A DNA stretch of 64,000 nucleotides from Bacillota bacterium (GTDB lineage: Bacteria; Bacillota; Clostridia; Lachnospirales; Anaerotignaceae): NCBI GenBank assembly GCA_019422105.1, contig JAHZDZ010000003.1:237094-301093 (forward strand), in the 5' to 3' direction. The notes under the pieces were generated by a model. The model was not told the origin of the DNA, searched no databases, and saw nothing but the letters and a program-made list of their open reading frames with translations. Position 1 is the first letter of the stretch, and each line of letters starts with the position of its first letter. Shown piece after piece: positions 51,939-61,626 of this stretch. A program made the position numbers and the translations under genes.

Positions 51939-54900
51939 TTCAAAAGGAAGGAACAGGAAGCGCCAGAAAAAAAATAGCATTTGCAACTGTAGTAGTAGGC
52001 GCTGCCCTCTGCATGCTGACATTGCTGTTTATACAGGATGTCAGACAGGAGCTTTGGGAGCAGTCTGTCAATACGATTATGGAGACTACCCGTCAGGGGT
52101 GCAATACGCTGAAAATACAGCTGAAGGAAGATTATGATTCCATGGAGGTCTTTTCCAAACGGCTGAGAAGCATCTTCCAAGAGCAGAGGGAAGAACTTCA
52201 AACAGTAACATACTATTATGAGAACCTTGAAAACGGAGCCTATCTCTACTTATCTGACGAAAGTTTCTATCCCTCCGGCGTGCAGGTGGATGATGAGGTG
52301 AAAAGAAAGCTTGACGCGGCGGATCGGGAAAGAGGCATCATTGACCCTCATATCAGCAGCGTTACCGGGGTAAACGTTTTCGATTTGTATGTAAAGGTAT
52401 CCCTCCGAGACGGAACGGAGGGATACCTGGTGAAGGAGCATGAAATCAGCAGCATTGTGGACAGCTTCAGCCTCTCCTTTTACCGTGACGCGGGTTTTTC
52501 CTATGTGGTAAATACGGACGGCGATGTTTTGATAAGGCCGCCTCACCCAAACAGCAATAAAACAGTTCAGAATCTATTTGATATGCTTCCGGAATCCCAA
52601 AATAACCCGGCGGATCTGAAGCTGTTTGCGGATTCGCTTGCGCAGTACCGCACAGGCTGGGCGGTTTTTACCTATCAAGGGGAGGAAACGGTCTTCTGCT
52701 ATACGCCTCTTAGGCTGGAATCGGATTGGTACCTGATTTCTATTATTCCCAAGGCTGTAGTCAGTGCGCAGACCAATCAGATTTTAAAGCGCTCTCTGAC
52801 ACTGATAGCAAGTGTAATTCTTGGCATTGCTTTTCTGGTCTTGCTATACATTTGGTATGCGGCAAACGCAAACAGAAGAATCAGAATTCAGGCAGATTAT
52901 ACAGAGCATTTATATAACACGATACCGGAGGCGGTCGCGCTGATAACGGTTGAAAAACCTTACCGCTTCCTTCAGCTGAACAGGGAGGGGCTTCGTCTGC
53001 TTGGATACCCTGAAGGCTCTCCCAATACTGCGCCTGAGGGAAGGCTTTTGAAGGATGTTGTTTATGAGGAGGATTATGAAAATATGGCCCGGCTGTTTCA
53101 GACAGCATCCGAAAATTCACAAAAGAGTATTCTTGAAAACCGCATAAGGCGGGATGACGGCAGCCTGTTTTGGGCAGCGGGCATTGTAGAAAGATCACTG
53201 GATGAAAATGGAATCCCTGTTTTGATTGCGGCTTTTCATGATATTACGGAAGAGAAGCTGGCCAAGGATGCCGCGGATAAGGAGAAAAAACAGGAACGTC
53301 TGACACTGGTGGGGGCAATCTCCAACGCCTATCCGGTAATAATCAATATTAACCTGACAAAGGATACACTAAAGTTCATATATGTACAGCCGGGTCTGAT
53401 GCTGGGACTTGGGAAACAGCGCACCTACAGTGAACTGTTTCATGGCATGCGCTCTACAGTGCACCCGGAGAACGCGGGCGATTTTGAACGCCGCTTTGCG
53501 CCGGAGGCCTTGCGTGCGGCATTCGGAACAAGTAAAAAGGAAGTATTTCTGGAGATGAGACAGATGTTGTCAGATGGCAGCTACCACTGGACATCCACGC
53601 AGATAATCTATGTGGACAATCCCTATTCTTCGGATAAGCTTGCAATTCTTATTTCAAGACGTATAGATGAGCAGCGTCATGAAGAGCAGCAGCAGCGCCA
53701 GGCTCTTCAATTTGCTTTAGACAGCGCCAGGGCGGCAAATAGGGCAAAAAGTCAGTTTCTGTCAAATATGAGCCATGATATCCGCACACCGATGAATGCA
53801 ATTATCGGAATGACGGCTATTGCGGCGGCGCATCTGGACGACAGGGAGAGGACTATGGAATGCCTGAAAAAAATAAGCCTGTCCAGCAAGCATCTTCTAA
53901 GTCTGATTAATGATGTGCTGGATATGTCAAAAATTGAGAGCGGAAAGCTGTCTCTTCGGGAGGAACCATTTAATCTTGCGGAGCTTGCAGCGGATGCTGT
54001 TGAGCTGGTGCGCCCTCAGGCGGCAGAAAAGACTCTTGAGCTGAATATTCATCTGTCTGTGCTTAAAAATGAAAATGTCATAGGAGATCCACTTCGTATC
54101 AGGCAGGTATTTATCAATATTTTAAGCAATGCCGTCAAATATACGCCTGAGGAGGGAAAAATAAATGTTGTGGTAAGGCAGGAGAACAGTATTCTCAGAG
54201 GCCGCCAAAGTTATATATTCAGATGCAGTGACACAGGCGTTGGCATGAGCAGAGAATTTATCAATAAGCTATTCCAGCCCTTTGAAAGAGGGCAGGACTC
54301 CACAAGCAGCAAAGTGACAGGTACGGGTCTTGGAATGGCAATTACCAAAAATTTGGTTGATTTGATGAACGGTGATATTCTGGTAGAAAGTGAGCCGAAT
54401 AAGGGCTCTGTATTTACTGTGACACTTCCGCTTCTTCTTCAGGATGCCGGTCAGGAGGAGATGCCTGGGGAATGGCTTGGGATACACAGCCTGATAGTTG
54501 ATGATGATATTAAAACATGCGAGAATGCCGCAGAGCTTTTGGAGGATATGGGGCTGCGGGTGCAGTTTGTAACAGAAGGAAAAGTGGCGGTTGATTGTGT
54601 TGTGCAGGCAAAAAATACGCCGGATCCGTTTCAGATGGTTATTTTGGACTGGAAGATGCCCGATATGGACGGCATAGAGGTTACCAGACATATACGGCGT
54701 GAGGTTGGAAATGAAATTCCGGTTATTGTGCTGACAGCCTATGACTGGTCGGAAATTGAAGGAGAAGCACGGAATGCAGGTGTGACGGCGTTTTTGTCGA
54801 AACCGTTTTACCGTTCTAAAATATGCTATCTGCTGCGCGAACTGAGTGGAGAAAAAGAACAAACTGAGCTTAAGTATCCTGAGCAAAAGCCGGATTACAG

Positions 54901-55300
54901 CGGTAAGCGGCTTTTGCTGGTGGAGGACAATGAGATAAACAGAGAGATTGCACAGGCATTAATCGGTGAGACAGGAATGCAGATAGAGGAGGCGTGGAAC
55001 GGAGAAGAGGCGGTGCGGAAAATGGCCGAATCTCCGGAGAACTATTATGATTTGATTTTAATGGATATTCAGATGCCTAAAATGGACGGATATGAAGCCA
55101 CAAGGGCTATCCGTGCTATGAAGAGGGTTGATGCCGCAAAAATTCCGATTATCGCGATGACGGCCAATGCTTTTGAGGAGGATGTGAGGGCGGCCCTGCG
55201 TGCCGGCATGAATGCACACTTTGCAAAGCCAATTGATATGGAAACGCTGTCCAAGCTTTTGTGGCAATACTTGACACCGGCCCGTGAAGAGGAAAAGTAA
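51935..55300 (+). CDS. Hybrid sensor histidine kinase with two receiver domains
   Basis: 1121 aa starting at a GTG with AAGGAGG upstream. A membrane helix (~10-30), a large Cache-like extracytoplasmic sensor (~31-285) and a second helix (~288-308) precede two PAS domains (~320-455 and 465-585). The HisKA box SNMSHDIRTPMNAIIGM has its His near 614. HATPase boxes are ILSNAVKYTP, DTGVGMS and GTGLGMAI. Receiver 1 has its Asp in VILDWKMPDMDG (~904) and receiver 2 in LILMDIQMPKMDG (~1041). No DNA-binding or HPt domain is fused. Likely sensing, with the overlapping lipoprotein, an extracellular ligand and passing phosphate to an unknown partner. Confidence 0.92.
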   Translation: MIQKEGTGSARKKIAFATVVVGAALCMLTLLFIQDVRQELWEQSVNTIMETTRQGCNTLKIQLKEDYDSMEVFSKRLRSIFQEQREELQTVTYYYENLENGAYLYLSDESFYPSGVQVDDEVKRKLDAADRERGIIDPHISSVTGVNVFDLYVKVSLRDGTEGYLVKEHEISSIVDSFSLSFYRDAGFSYVVNTDGDVLIRPPHPNSNKTVQNLFDMLPESQNNPADLKLFADSLAQYRTGWAVFTYQGEETVFCYTPLRLESDWYLISIIPKAVVSAQTNQILKRSLTLIASVILGIAFLVLLYIWYAANANRRIRIQADYTEHLYNTIPEAVALITVEKPYRFLQLNREGLRLLGYPEGSPNTAPEGRLLKDVVYEEDYENMARLFQTASENSQKSILENRIRRDDGSLFWAAGIVERSLDENGIPVLIAAFHDITEEKLAKDAADKEKKQERLTLVGAISNAYPVIININLTKDTLKFIYVQPGLMLGLGKQRTYSELFHGMRSTVHPENAGDFERRFAPEALRAAFGTSKKEVFLEMRQMLSDGSYHWTSTQIIYVDNPYSSDKLAILISRRIDEQRHEEQQQRQALQFALDSARAANRAKSQFLSNMSHDIRTPMNAIIGMTAIAAAHLDDRERTMECLKKISLSSKHLLSLINDVLDMSKIESGKLSLREEPFNLAELAADAVELVRPQAAEKTLELNIHLSVLKNENVIGDPLRIRQVFINILSNAVKYTPEEGKINVVVRQENSILRGRQSYIFRCSDTGVGMSREFINKLFQPFERGQDSTSSKVTGTGLGMAITKNLVDLMNGDILVESEPNKGSVFTVTLPLLLQDAGQEEMPGEWLGIHSLIVDDDIKTCENAAELLEDMGLRVQFVTEGKVAVDCVVQAKNTPDPFQMVILDWKMPDMDGIEVTRHIRREVGNEIPVIVLTAYDWSEIEGEARNAGVTAFLSKPFYRSKICYLLRELSGEKEQTELKYPEQKPDYSGKRLLLVEDNEINREIAQALIGETGMQIEEAWNGEEAVRKMAESPENYYDLILMDIQMPKMDGYEATRAIRAMKRVDAAKIPIIAMTANAFEEDVRAALRAGMNAHFAKPIDMETLSKLLWQYLTPAREEEK

Positions 55301-55347
55301 GCGGTATGAAAATACAAAGGCAGCTAAAATTTGTCTGTTGAGAGAAG

Positions 55348-55375
55348 AAAGCCTGATTTATCAGGCTTTTTTTAT
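55348..55375 (+). terminator. Intrinsic terminator after the hybrid kinase
   Basis: AAAGCCTGA / TCAGGCTTT, a 9-bp stem with a TTTA loop, then a T-run. Confidence 0.9.
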
Positions 55376-55466
55376 TTTTTCGGCAGTGGCCTGGACATCT
55401 TTTGGAAAGCTTATATAATATTTCGACAAAAGAATACAAAATGTGATACCAAATTTTTAAAAATAA

Positions 55467-55475
55467 TGATATAAT
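55467..55475 (+). promoter_or_regulatory. Extended -10 promoter upstream of the sortase-anchored protein
   Basis: TGA-TATAAT is a full extended -10; the -35 region is poor. It would give a leader of about 310 nt before the start at 55791. Confidence 0.5.
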
Positions 55476-55570
55476 CATAACAATATATGAAGATATGGAA
55501 AAAAATGGAGTCGCTTGTTTTTATTTCCCGGGAAAAGAGGCGCAGGAAGAAGGGAAAGAAATATGGATTA

Positions 55571-55658
55571 AAAACAGCGTATGGGGCTGTTTTACGAGCA
55601 GGATGAATTTTTGTCCTGTTTTTTATTGTGGCAGCAGGATCTAAGCTTGGGGGAAACT
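55571..55658 (+). promoter_or_regulatory. Possible transcription attenuator in the leader of the sortase-anchored protein
   Basis: Hairpin AAAACAGC/GCTGTTTT (55571-55593) is followed by a terminator-like stem (55597-55604 with 55613-55620) ending in a T6 run. AGCAGGAT recurs at 55633-55640. The TCCTG arm (55614-55618) can instead pair with this second copy, which would disrupt the terminator. A further hairpin ATCTAAG/CTTAGAT follows near 55639-55663. I see no c-di-GMP riboswitch core. Confidence 0.4.
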
Positions 55659-55790
55659 TAGATTACGGTCAGCCATTTTTGGAATTATCTGTTTTTGGTT
55701 TAAAGGGGTTATTTTTGTGTCAGGATTCAATTTTTATATGAGCATAAAAGGGGTATAGCTTTTTTAATACAATGAGGGGAGAAATAGGTT

Positions 55791-58700
55791 ATGGTGAAAT
55801 CAGTTAAAAATATAGTCTGGAAGCGGCTTCTGGCCGTATTTACACTATTTGTATTGATTCTGCAGGGTTTTCAGCTGAATGTAGTGCAGGCAGAAGGCGC
55901 AGGCAGCTCCTGCGTTACGAGTACAAAAATTTTTTATGACGGCAATGAAATACAGGAGGGAATGGAGGTTTCCCCGGATGTGAATTTTCAGGTACGGTAT
56001 GAATTCAGTGTGCCAAATGAGGAAGCGGAGTATGTGCTTCCTGTTCCCCGGTATTTGGAAGTGGCCGATATGGGGGAAACGGATGTCATAATAGAAAATA
56101 TGGGTGCGCCTTATAAAGTGGGAACGGTTCGGGCTGAAAATGGTGTTATCACATTTAAGACGGTTCTAAATACAGATAATGCAATTACAAATGTTTTTTC
56201 CAGTATGATTCAGGAGGATGGGAAACAGAATCCCAAGGACAACAATGATAATATTGACGGGAATGAAGGTGAAAACGGGCCTAATCCCATAGGTGGCGAA
56301 GGACAGAACAGTATGCCTTCCGAAGAGAATAAGGAAGAGAACGGTATAACATCCGGAGGCAATGAGGAAGAAACTGTCATTCCTGAAGAGAATAGTGAAG
56401 AAAATAGCAATACAAGTGAGGGCAGTGATGATAAAAGCGGCACAATACTCGGAGGCGAGGGTGAATTTGGAAATAGTACAGACGCGGAGGAGGTTGATGC
56501 AGAAGGGGATTCTTCTGTAATCCTCAGCGCAGCTTCCCCGGTACGATTTGCTTCCCTGCCAGTGACGGCGAAGGGAACTATTGTTGTTAATTGTACTCTT
56601 GATAGGACGGCCATTGCCAAGGCTGAAACATTTACTTTGGTAAGCGGCGGCAGAAATATACAGGTAAATTTAAAGAGCAATTTGACTTCTGGGAATGAGA
56701 TGAATGATTTTATTGAATCGGCACAGCTTAGAAGGCTCTTTGGAGACGGCACCTGTGAGCAGATTGAGGATGATGCCGAAATATCCTTTTCGGATAATTT
56801 GCAGCTCTATATCACCTTTTCAATTACTGCAGAACAGGGTGCGCAAATTAAGGACAAGCAGGAATATGATATTTCACTTCCTCAAGGTTTGCAGTGCAGA
56901 AACTTAAATTTAGAAATACCTCTCAGTGGTAACTTTCAGGGCGTTGTCAAACAGTTCGGAATCTGCTTTGTCAGGGACGGAAGGGCATATGTTGTGTTTA
57001 TAGATAATTTTTACCAAGAATGCGGCGGCATCAACGGAGGATATGTAGAGATAAAGTGCAAGCTGGATAGGGAAGCAATCGGCGGAGCTGAAAGGTATAC
57101 ACTCGTGCTTTTCGAGGAGAGCTCTTTGAGCATAACTGTAAAGGATAATATAAAAACCTGTATTGAATTAGAAAAAAAGGGCTCTTATGATAAAAATACA
57201 ATGCGCTTTCACTGGATAGTTATCTACAAGCCGGGTAACCAGGAGCAGTCGAGCAGAAAATTAGTGGATACTTTCTCAAAAGCGGAGCAGGTCTACATAG
57301 CGAATTCCTTTAAAATCGGTGGTAAGGCCGTAACCCCTGATATTGTACCGGAGAATGACGGTGAAAGTTGGGTTATCACTTATAATCTTCCCAATAATAT
57401 ACCTGAATCGGGTATCAAAATTGAATATGATACGACGGCTGCGGATGAGCTTTTGCAAAAATATCTTTCAGGGCAGGTTTCAGGCGTCACAAAGATATAC
57501 AACCATGCAGGAGTGAAAAATGACGAAGAAATATCGCTGGGAAATGCTGAGGCTTTTGCGGAATTTCCGGGAGCCAATTTTGAGTTTCTGGTAAAGGACG
57601 GAAAAAAGGCTTACACCGATACAAAGGAGCTTAATTGGACTGTCACAGTCAAGACTTATGACAGGAATCTGAAAAATCTGACAGTTTATGATATGCTGCC
57701 GGAAGGACTGGAATTAAATGCCGAATCATTGAGAATAAATAATAAACCCTTATCCGAGCTTGCGGGATACCAGTTGATTACAGAGGAAGAGTCTCTCAAA
57801 AATGATTCCGATGCGGAAAGGGCGGGAGACAAGGCAAGTTTCGCTGTTAAATTTCCGGATGACTTAACGGAATCAGAGTACGTTATTACTTATACAACGG
57901 ATATTGTCAATACCGATATTTACGAGGGCGCAGACACGAATCACGAATTTAAAAATAAAGCCTGGCTTGGCTTTCAGTGGTATGGAAATGGAACAGGAGA
58001 AATAATACAATATATTCCGCCTACAGTGGAAAAAGGTATCAGTGCGGATGTCCATCTGATACGAAAAGGCGGGGAATATAACAGGCAAACCCATGAGATA
58101 ACATGGACTGTCACGGTGAATCCCTGGAATGTAGATATAAAAGACGGAATTTTCACTGATATAGTTCCTTTGGGCCAGACCTATGTGGACGGAAGCTTTG
58201 AATGTGCGCAGGAGGGGAAAATAACTTTTGGCGGCTGGGATTCCGAAAAGCGGGAGCTCACTTTTACCGCAGGAGAGATTGGGAAGGAAACAGTTTCCTT
58301 TGCCTTCCGCACAGCGGTCGATAATAAAGATGACTATGCCTATAACAGCACCAAGGATAAAAACGGAGGAAAGATAATCTCCTACAGCAATGTGGTTCAT
58401 ATTTCCGCAAATGTACTTTTTACGGGAGCGTTGACAGCGACAGAAGTGACGGATTCTGCTTCCGCTTTTGAAAATGTTATCAGTGAGATACTGAAGAAGG
58501 AAGCGGTTTCCTATAACTGGACTACCCATGAAATTGAGTGGAGGGTGACAGTGAATCAAAATAAGATGCCCATGCCTGACGCTGTATTGACAGATATTGT
58601 TCCATTGGGCCAGAGCTATGTAACAGGTTCTGCAACGTTAAACGGAACAGGTATTTCCGAAAATTTAATAGCAAACAATGAAAGTGCTGAAGAGACAACC

Positions 58701-60707
58701 GTTGTGTTTAACCTGGAAAACAGAGCGAATAACAATACGGTTGTGTTGGAGTACAGGACAAAGGTTGATGTGGATTACGCTGGGAATAAATTTGCCGGTG
58801 ACAAAACGATAAGCATGAAAAACAGTATTTCACTCAGCAGAAAAGATTATGATATACAATCTGTTACGGCAGAAGAAATAATAACAGATAATTTGCTGCT
58901 TGATAAAACTGCCGACAAACAGAATTTACAGTCAAAGGGTTTTGTTGACTATACGGTGAAAATAAATAAGAGCGGGCTGGACTACACGCTGGGGGGAACC
59001 ATTGACAAGGCGGAATTAAAGGATACCTTCTCAAGGGGATTATTGCTGGATATTGACAGCGTAACACTCTGTGAGGCGTCTGTTGCAGCTGATGGTACCT
59101 TTGTGGAGGGCAATGACGTAAATCTGGACGGCAGAATGGAAAATCACCCTTCCCAGGAAGCGGATCCCTATTTTGTCATAACATTGCCAAAGGATACTGC
59201 TGTGAAGTCCTTTGTTTTGAAGTACAGGCTGTATGTGATTGATACGGGAATTAAGAAACTGGATAATCACGTGGAATTTCTGGGCTTCATACAGGATTCC
59301 CAAAGCGGCGATCAGTCTCTTATATTCCAGGGAAGCGGCAGCGGCGGCGGATCCTTTGAATGGGATGACAGAGGAAGCATTGAGATTCAAAAGACTGACG
59401 AATATACGAAAAAACCTCTTGCAGGCGTGACCTTTGAAATCAAAACGGCGAAGGGACAGCTGGCAGGAAGCGGTATCACAGATGCAGCAGGAAAACTAAA
59501 ATTTGACGCGTTAAAGTTTGGAAATTATATCATAACAGAAACGCAGCCGCTGGAGGGCTACAAGGCCATACCGCCTCAAACGGTTACAGTAGATGCATCG
59601 AAGAAAGCGGTCATTAAAGAGATTAAAAATGAGCGCAATACGGGAGAAATTACACTGTCGAAGGTAAATGATTTGGGATATCCTGTTGACGGCGCGGTAT
59701 TTGAGGTGACTGACGCGGAAAGTTTACAGAAGGTGGCAGTGGCTGTCAGTGTGGCGGGCGAGGCAAACTTCGGATATTTTCCCTATGGCACTTACAATAT
59801 CAAGGAGACAGAGGCGCCGAAGTATCATTTGCTGAATACAGATGTGTTAACGGCTACTATTGATAAATCAGGAAATCTGGTAAGCATTGTAAACAGTAAG
59901 GGGGAAGAGGTGACACAGCTTGTAAACATTTGTCAAAAAGCCTCTGTCAAAATTGTCAAGGTGGATTCCTCCGGCGGCCGTCCCATGAGAGATGTTGTAT
60001 TTACCATTTTTGACAGCAGAGGAAATGAGTGCGGCAAAGGCGCAACAGATGATGCGGGTATTTTGATATTTGAGCCTTTGATGGTTGGTGAAACTTATAC
60101 TATTCAGGAAACGACGCCAAGAGGTTACTATGACTCTGCCGACAAAACCGTAACGCTGAATTCGGAAGAGGAAACAGTAATTCATTGGGAGAATACCAAA
60201 AAACCGGATACCGGCGGCGGCTCCCATCCTGGAAATTCCGGAACCCCTGTGAAGCCGGATAAACCCTCCGATCTCAATAAGCCGGAAGATACAGAAAAGG
60301 ACAAACCCTCTGAACCCAATATGCCGGAAAACACAGAGCAGGATAGGCCGTCAGAATTGGAGAAGCCGTCAGAAAAGGATCCCTCCGTGGAAATGGAAGA
60401 GGAAGAGAAATTTATGCCGGAAATGCCGGAAGAACCTGTCTATAAGGGCCATGTTGTAAAAAGTGATGACGGCGTGTATTATATTATAGACGACAATGAT
60501 GTACCTCTTGCATACTTTGATATGGAGACAGAGGAGTGGATTGAAATTGAGGACAATGAAATTCCTCTGGGTACAATTGAGCTTAAGCCAGAGCTGACAG
60601 GTGACTTGCCCAGGACAGGGGACGAAAGGCAAGGTGTGCTTTGGTTTGGTATAAGCGTTGTAAGTGCCCTTTGCTTTATACTCCTGGTGAAAAGGAAAGA
60701 AATTTAG
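55791..60707 (+). CDS. Sortase-anchored surface protein with repeated isopeptide-like and SpaA domains
   Basis: 1638 aa. A signal peptide (about residues 1-34) and a sorting signal LPRTG near residue 1606, followed by a hydrophobic helix and KRKEI tail, mark sortase-dependent wall anchoring. An Asn/Glu/Gly/Ser-rich stretch lies at ~145-235. The middle holds repeated DUF11-like modules with DIVPLGQTYVDGS and DIVPLGQSYVTGS. Three SpaA/Cna-B-type domains follow (~1197-1283, 1284-1381, 1384-1471), each ending in an ITETQPLEGY-like motif. A Pro/Glu/Lys-rich stalk precedes the anchor. Adhesion or pilus-like function is likely. No sortase gene is in the window. Start 55791 follows GAGGGGAG. Confidence 0.9.
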   Translation: MVKSVKNIVWKRLLAVFTLFVLILQGFQLNVVQAEGAGSSCVTSTKIFYDGNEIQEGMEVSPDVNFQVRYEFSVPNEEAEYVLPVPRYLEVADMGETDVIIENMGAPYKVGTVRAENGVITFKTVLNTDNAITNVFSSMIQEDGKQNPKDNNDNIDGNEGENGPNPIGGEGQNSMPSEENKEENGITSGGNEEETVIPEENSEENSNTSEGSDDKSGTILGGEGEFGNSTDAEEVDAEGDSSVILSAASPVRFASLPVTAKGTIVVNCTLDRTAIAKAETFTLVSGGRNIQVNLKSNLTSGNEMNDFIESAQLRRLFGDGTCEQIEDDAEISFSDNLQLYITFSITAEQGAQIKDKQEYDISLPQGLQCRNLNLEIPLSGNFQGVVKQFGICFVRDGRAYVVFIDNFYQECGGINGGYVEIKCKLDREAIGGAERYTLVLFEESSLSITVKDNIKTCIELEKKGSYDKNTMRFHWIVIYKPGNQEQSSRKLVDTFSKAEQVYIANSFKIGGKAVTPDIVPENDGESWVITYNLPNNIPESGIKIEYDTTAADELLQKYLSGQVSGVTKIYNHAGVKNDEEISLGNAEAFAEFPGANFEFLVKDGKKAYTDTKELNWTVTVKTYDRNLKNLTVYDMLPEGLELNAESLRINNKPLSELAGYQLITEEESLKNDSDAERAGDKASFAVKFPDDLTESEYVITYTTDIVNTDIYEGADTNHEFKNKAWLGFQWYGNGTGEIIQYIPPTVEKGISADVHLIRKGGEYNRQTHEITWTVTVNPWNVDIKDGIFTDIVPLGQTYVDGSFECAQEGKITFGGWDSEKRELTFTAGEIGKETVSFAFRTAVDNKDDYAYNSTKDKNGGKIISYSNVVHISANVLFTGALTATEVTDSASAFENVISEILKKEAVSYNWTTHEIEWRVTVNQNKMPMPDAVLTDIVPLGQSYVTGSATLNGTGISENLIANNESAEETTVVFNLENRANNNTVVLEYRTKVDVDYAGNKFAGDKTISMKNSISLSRKDYDIQSVTAEEIITDNLLLDKTADKQNLQSKGFVDYTVKINKSGLDYTLGGTIDKAELKDTFSRGLLLDIDSVTLCEASVAADGTFVEGNDVNLDGRMENHPSQEADPYFVITLPKDTAVKSFVLKYRLYVIDTGIKKLDNHVEFLGFIQDSQSGDQSLIFQGSGSGGGSFEWDDRGSIEIQKTDEYTKKPLAGVTFEIKTAKGQLAGSGITDAAGKLKFDALKFGNYIITETQPLEGYKAIPPQTVTVDASKKAVIKEIKNERNTGEITLSKVNDLGYPVDGAVFEVTDAESLQKVAVAVSVAGEANFGYFPYGTYNIKETEAPKYHLLNTDVLTATIDKSGNLVSIVNSKGEEVTQLVNICQKASVKIVKVDSSGGRPMRDVVFTIFDSRGNECGKGATDDAGILIFEPLMVGETYTIQETTPRGYYDSADKTVTLNSEEETVIHWENTKKPDTGGGSHPGNSGTPVKPDKPSDLNKPEDTEKDKPSEPNMPENTEQDRPSELEKPSEKDPSVEMEEEEKFMPEMPEEPVYKGHVVKSDDGVYYIIDDNDVPLAYFDMETEEWIEIEDNEIPLGTIELKPELTGDLPRTGDERQGVLWFGISVVSALCFILLVKRKEI

Positions 60708-60730
60708 CGAAGAGGGGAATATGCAGACTG

Positions 60731-60759
60731 AAAAGCAGGGCGAAGGCTCTGCTTTTTTT
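60731..60759 (+). terminator. Intrinsic terminator after the sortase-anchored protein gene
   Basis: An 11-bp stem (60731-60741 with 60746-60756, one G-U pair), GAAG loop, T-run of seven. Confidence 0.87.
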
Positions 60760-60990
60760 GCCATATAGTGACGGGAATTTTAACACAGACATCATAAAAT
60801 GTTTCGGGCAATTTTTTATCTGAATTGTATAAAGACGGTGTGCTGGGATAAAAAAGCAAATATGTTTCCCAAACCTGTGGAAGTACACCTGATTTGTGCG
60901 TAACTGCTATTTTTCGTTGCCAAGGATTGCATTATATTATATGATGGAAATATGTTAAAATGGGCTCAAGTATGACAGGAGGGGAAAAAG

Positions 60991-61626
60991 TTGCAGGATG
61001 AAGCCATAAATAATCTTATAAAGCAGGCACAGGGCGGGGACACTTCTGCCTTTGAAAAGCTGATACAGAGACATGAAAAAATTGTTTTTAACATTGCCTA
61101 TAAAATGCTTTCCAACGCGGAGGATGTAAAGGATATATCACAGGACGTGTTTGTGAAGGTTTATAAAAACCTTCCGAAATTTGATGGAAAATCTGCCTTT
61201 TCCACATGGATTTACAGGATAACGGTGAATACCTGTATTGATGAAATCAGAAAAAGAAAGGGAAAGGAAACCTATTCCATGGATGAGGAATTTGAGGGCG
61301 ATGAAAATTCCATGTCCAGACAATATGAGGATGAAGGGCCGACCCCTGAGGAAGCGCTTATTGCGGATGAAAAGAAAAAGATGATAATGGACGGAATCAG
61401 CCGCTTATCGCAGGAGCATAAAACGGTTATCGTTTTGCGGGACATTGAGGGGTTCAGCTATACGGAAATCACAGAGATAACCGGCATGACCCTTGGCACA
61501 GTCAAATCCAGGCTGGCAAGAGCGCGTCTCCAGCTGAAAAACATTTTAATAAAGCAGATGGAACTTTTAGACGACGGAGAACGTCATAAAGATAAGAAAG
61601 GAGGGAAAAGCCATGAGATGCAGTGA
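60991..61626 (+). CDS. ECF-type RNA polymerase sigma factor
   Basis: 211 aa. Region 2 reads DVKDISQDVFVKVYKNLPKF and FSTWIYRITVNTCIDEIRKR; region 4 reads FSYTEITEITGMTLGTVKSRLARAR. It is the SigW-like extracytoplasmic-function class with a slightly long inter-region linker (about residues 95-125, acidic). The start is the TTG at 60991 behind AGGAGGGG. The 3' end overlaps the anti-sigma gene by 14 nt, the usual sigma/anti-sigma arrangement. I could not find a convincing auto-regulated ECF promoter upstream. Confidence 0.93.
   Translation: MQDEAINNLIKQAQGGDTSAFEKLIQRHEKIVFNIAYKMLSNAEDVKDISQDVFVKVYKNLPKFDGKSAFSTWIYRITVNTCIDEIRKRKGKETYSMDEEFEGDENSMSRQYEDEGPTPEEALIADEKKKMIMDGISRLSQEHKTVIVLRDIEGFSYTEITEITGMTLGTVKSRLARARLQLKNILIKQMELLDDGERHKDKKGGKSHEMQ

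Noticed and set aside
55482..55640. Cyclic-di-GMP riboswitch before the sortase-anchored gene
   Set aside because: The conserved class I and class II aptamer cores are not visible; only generic hairpins are.
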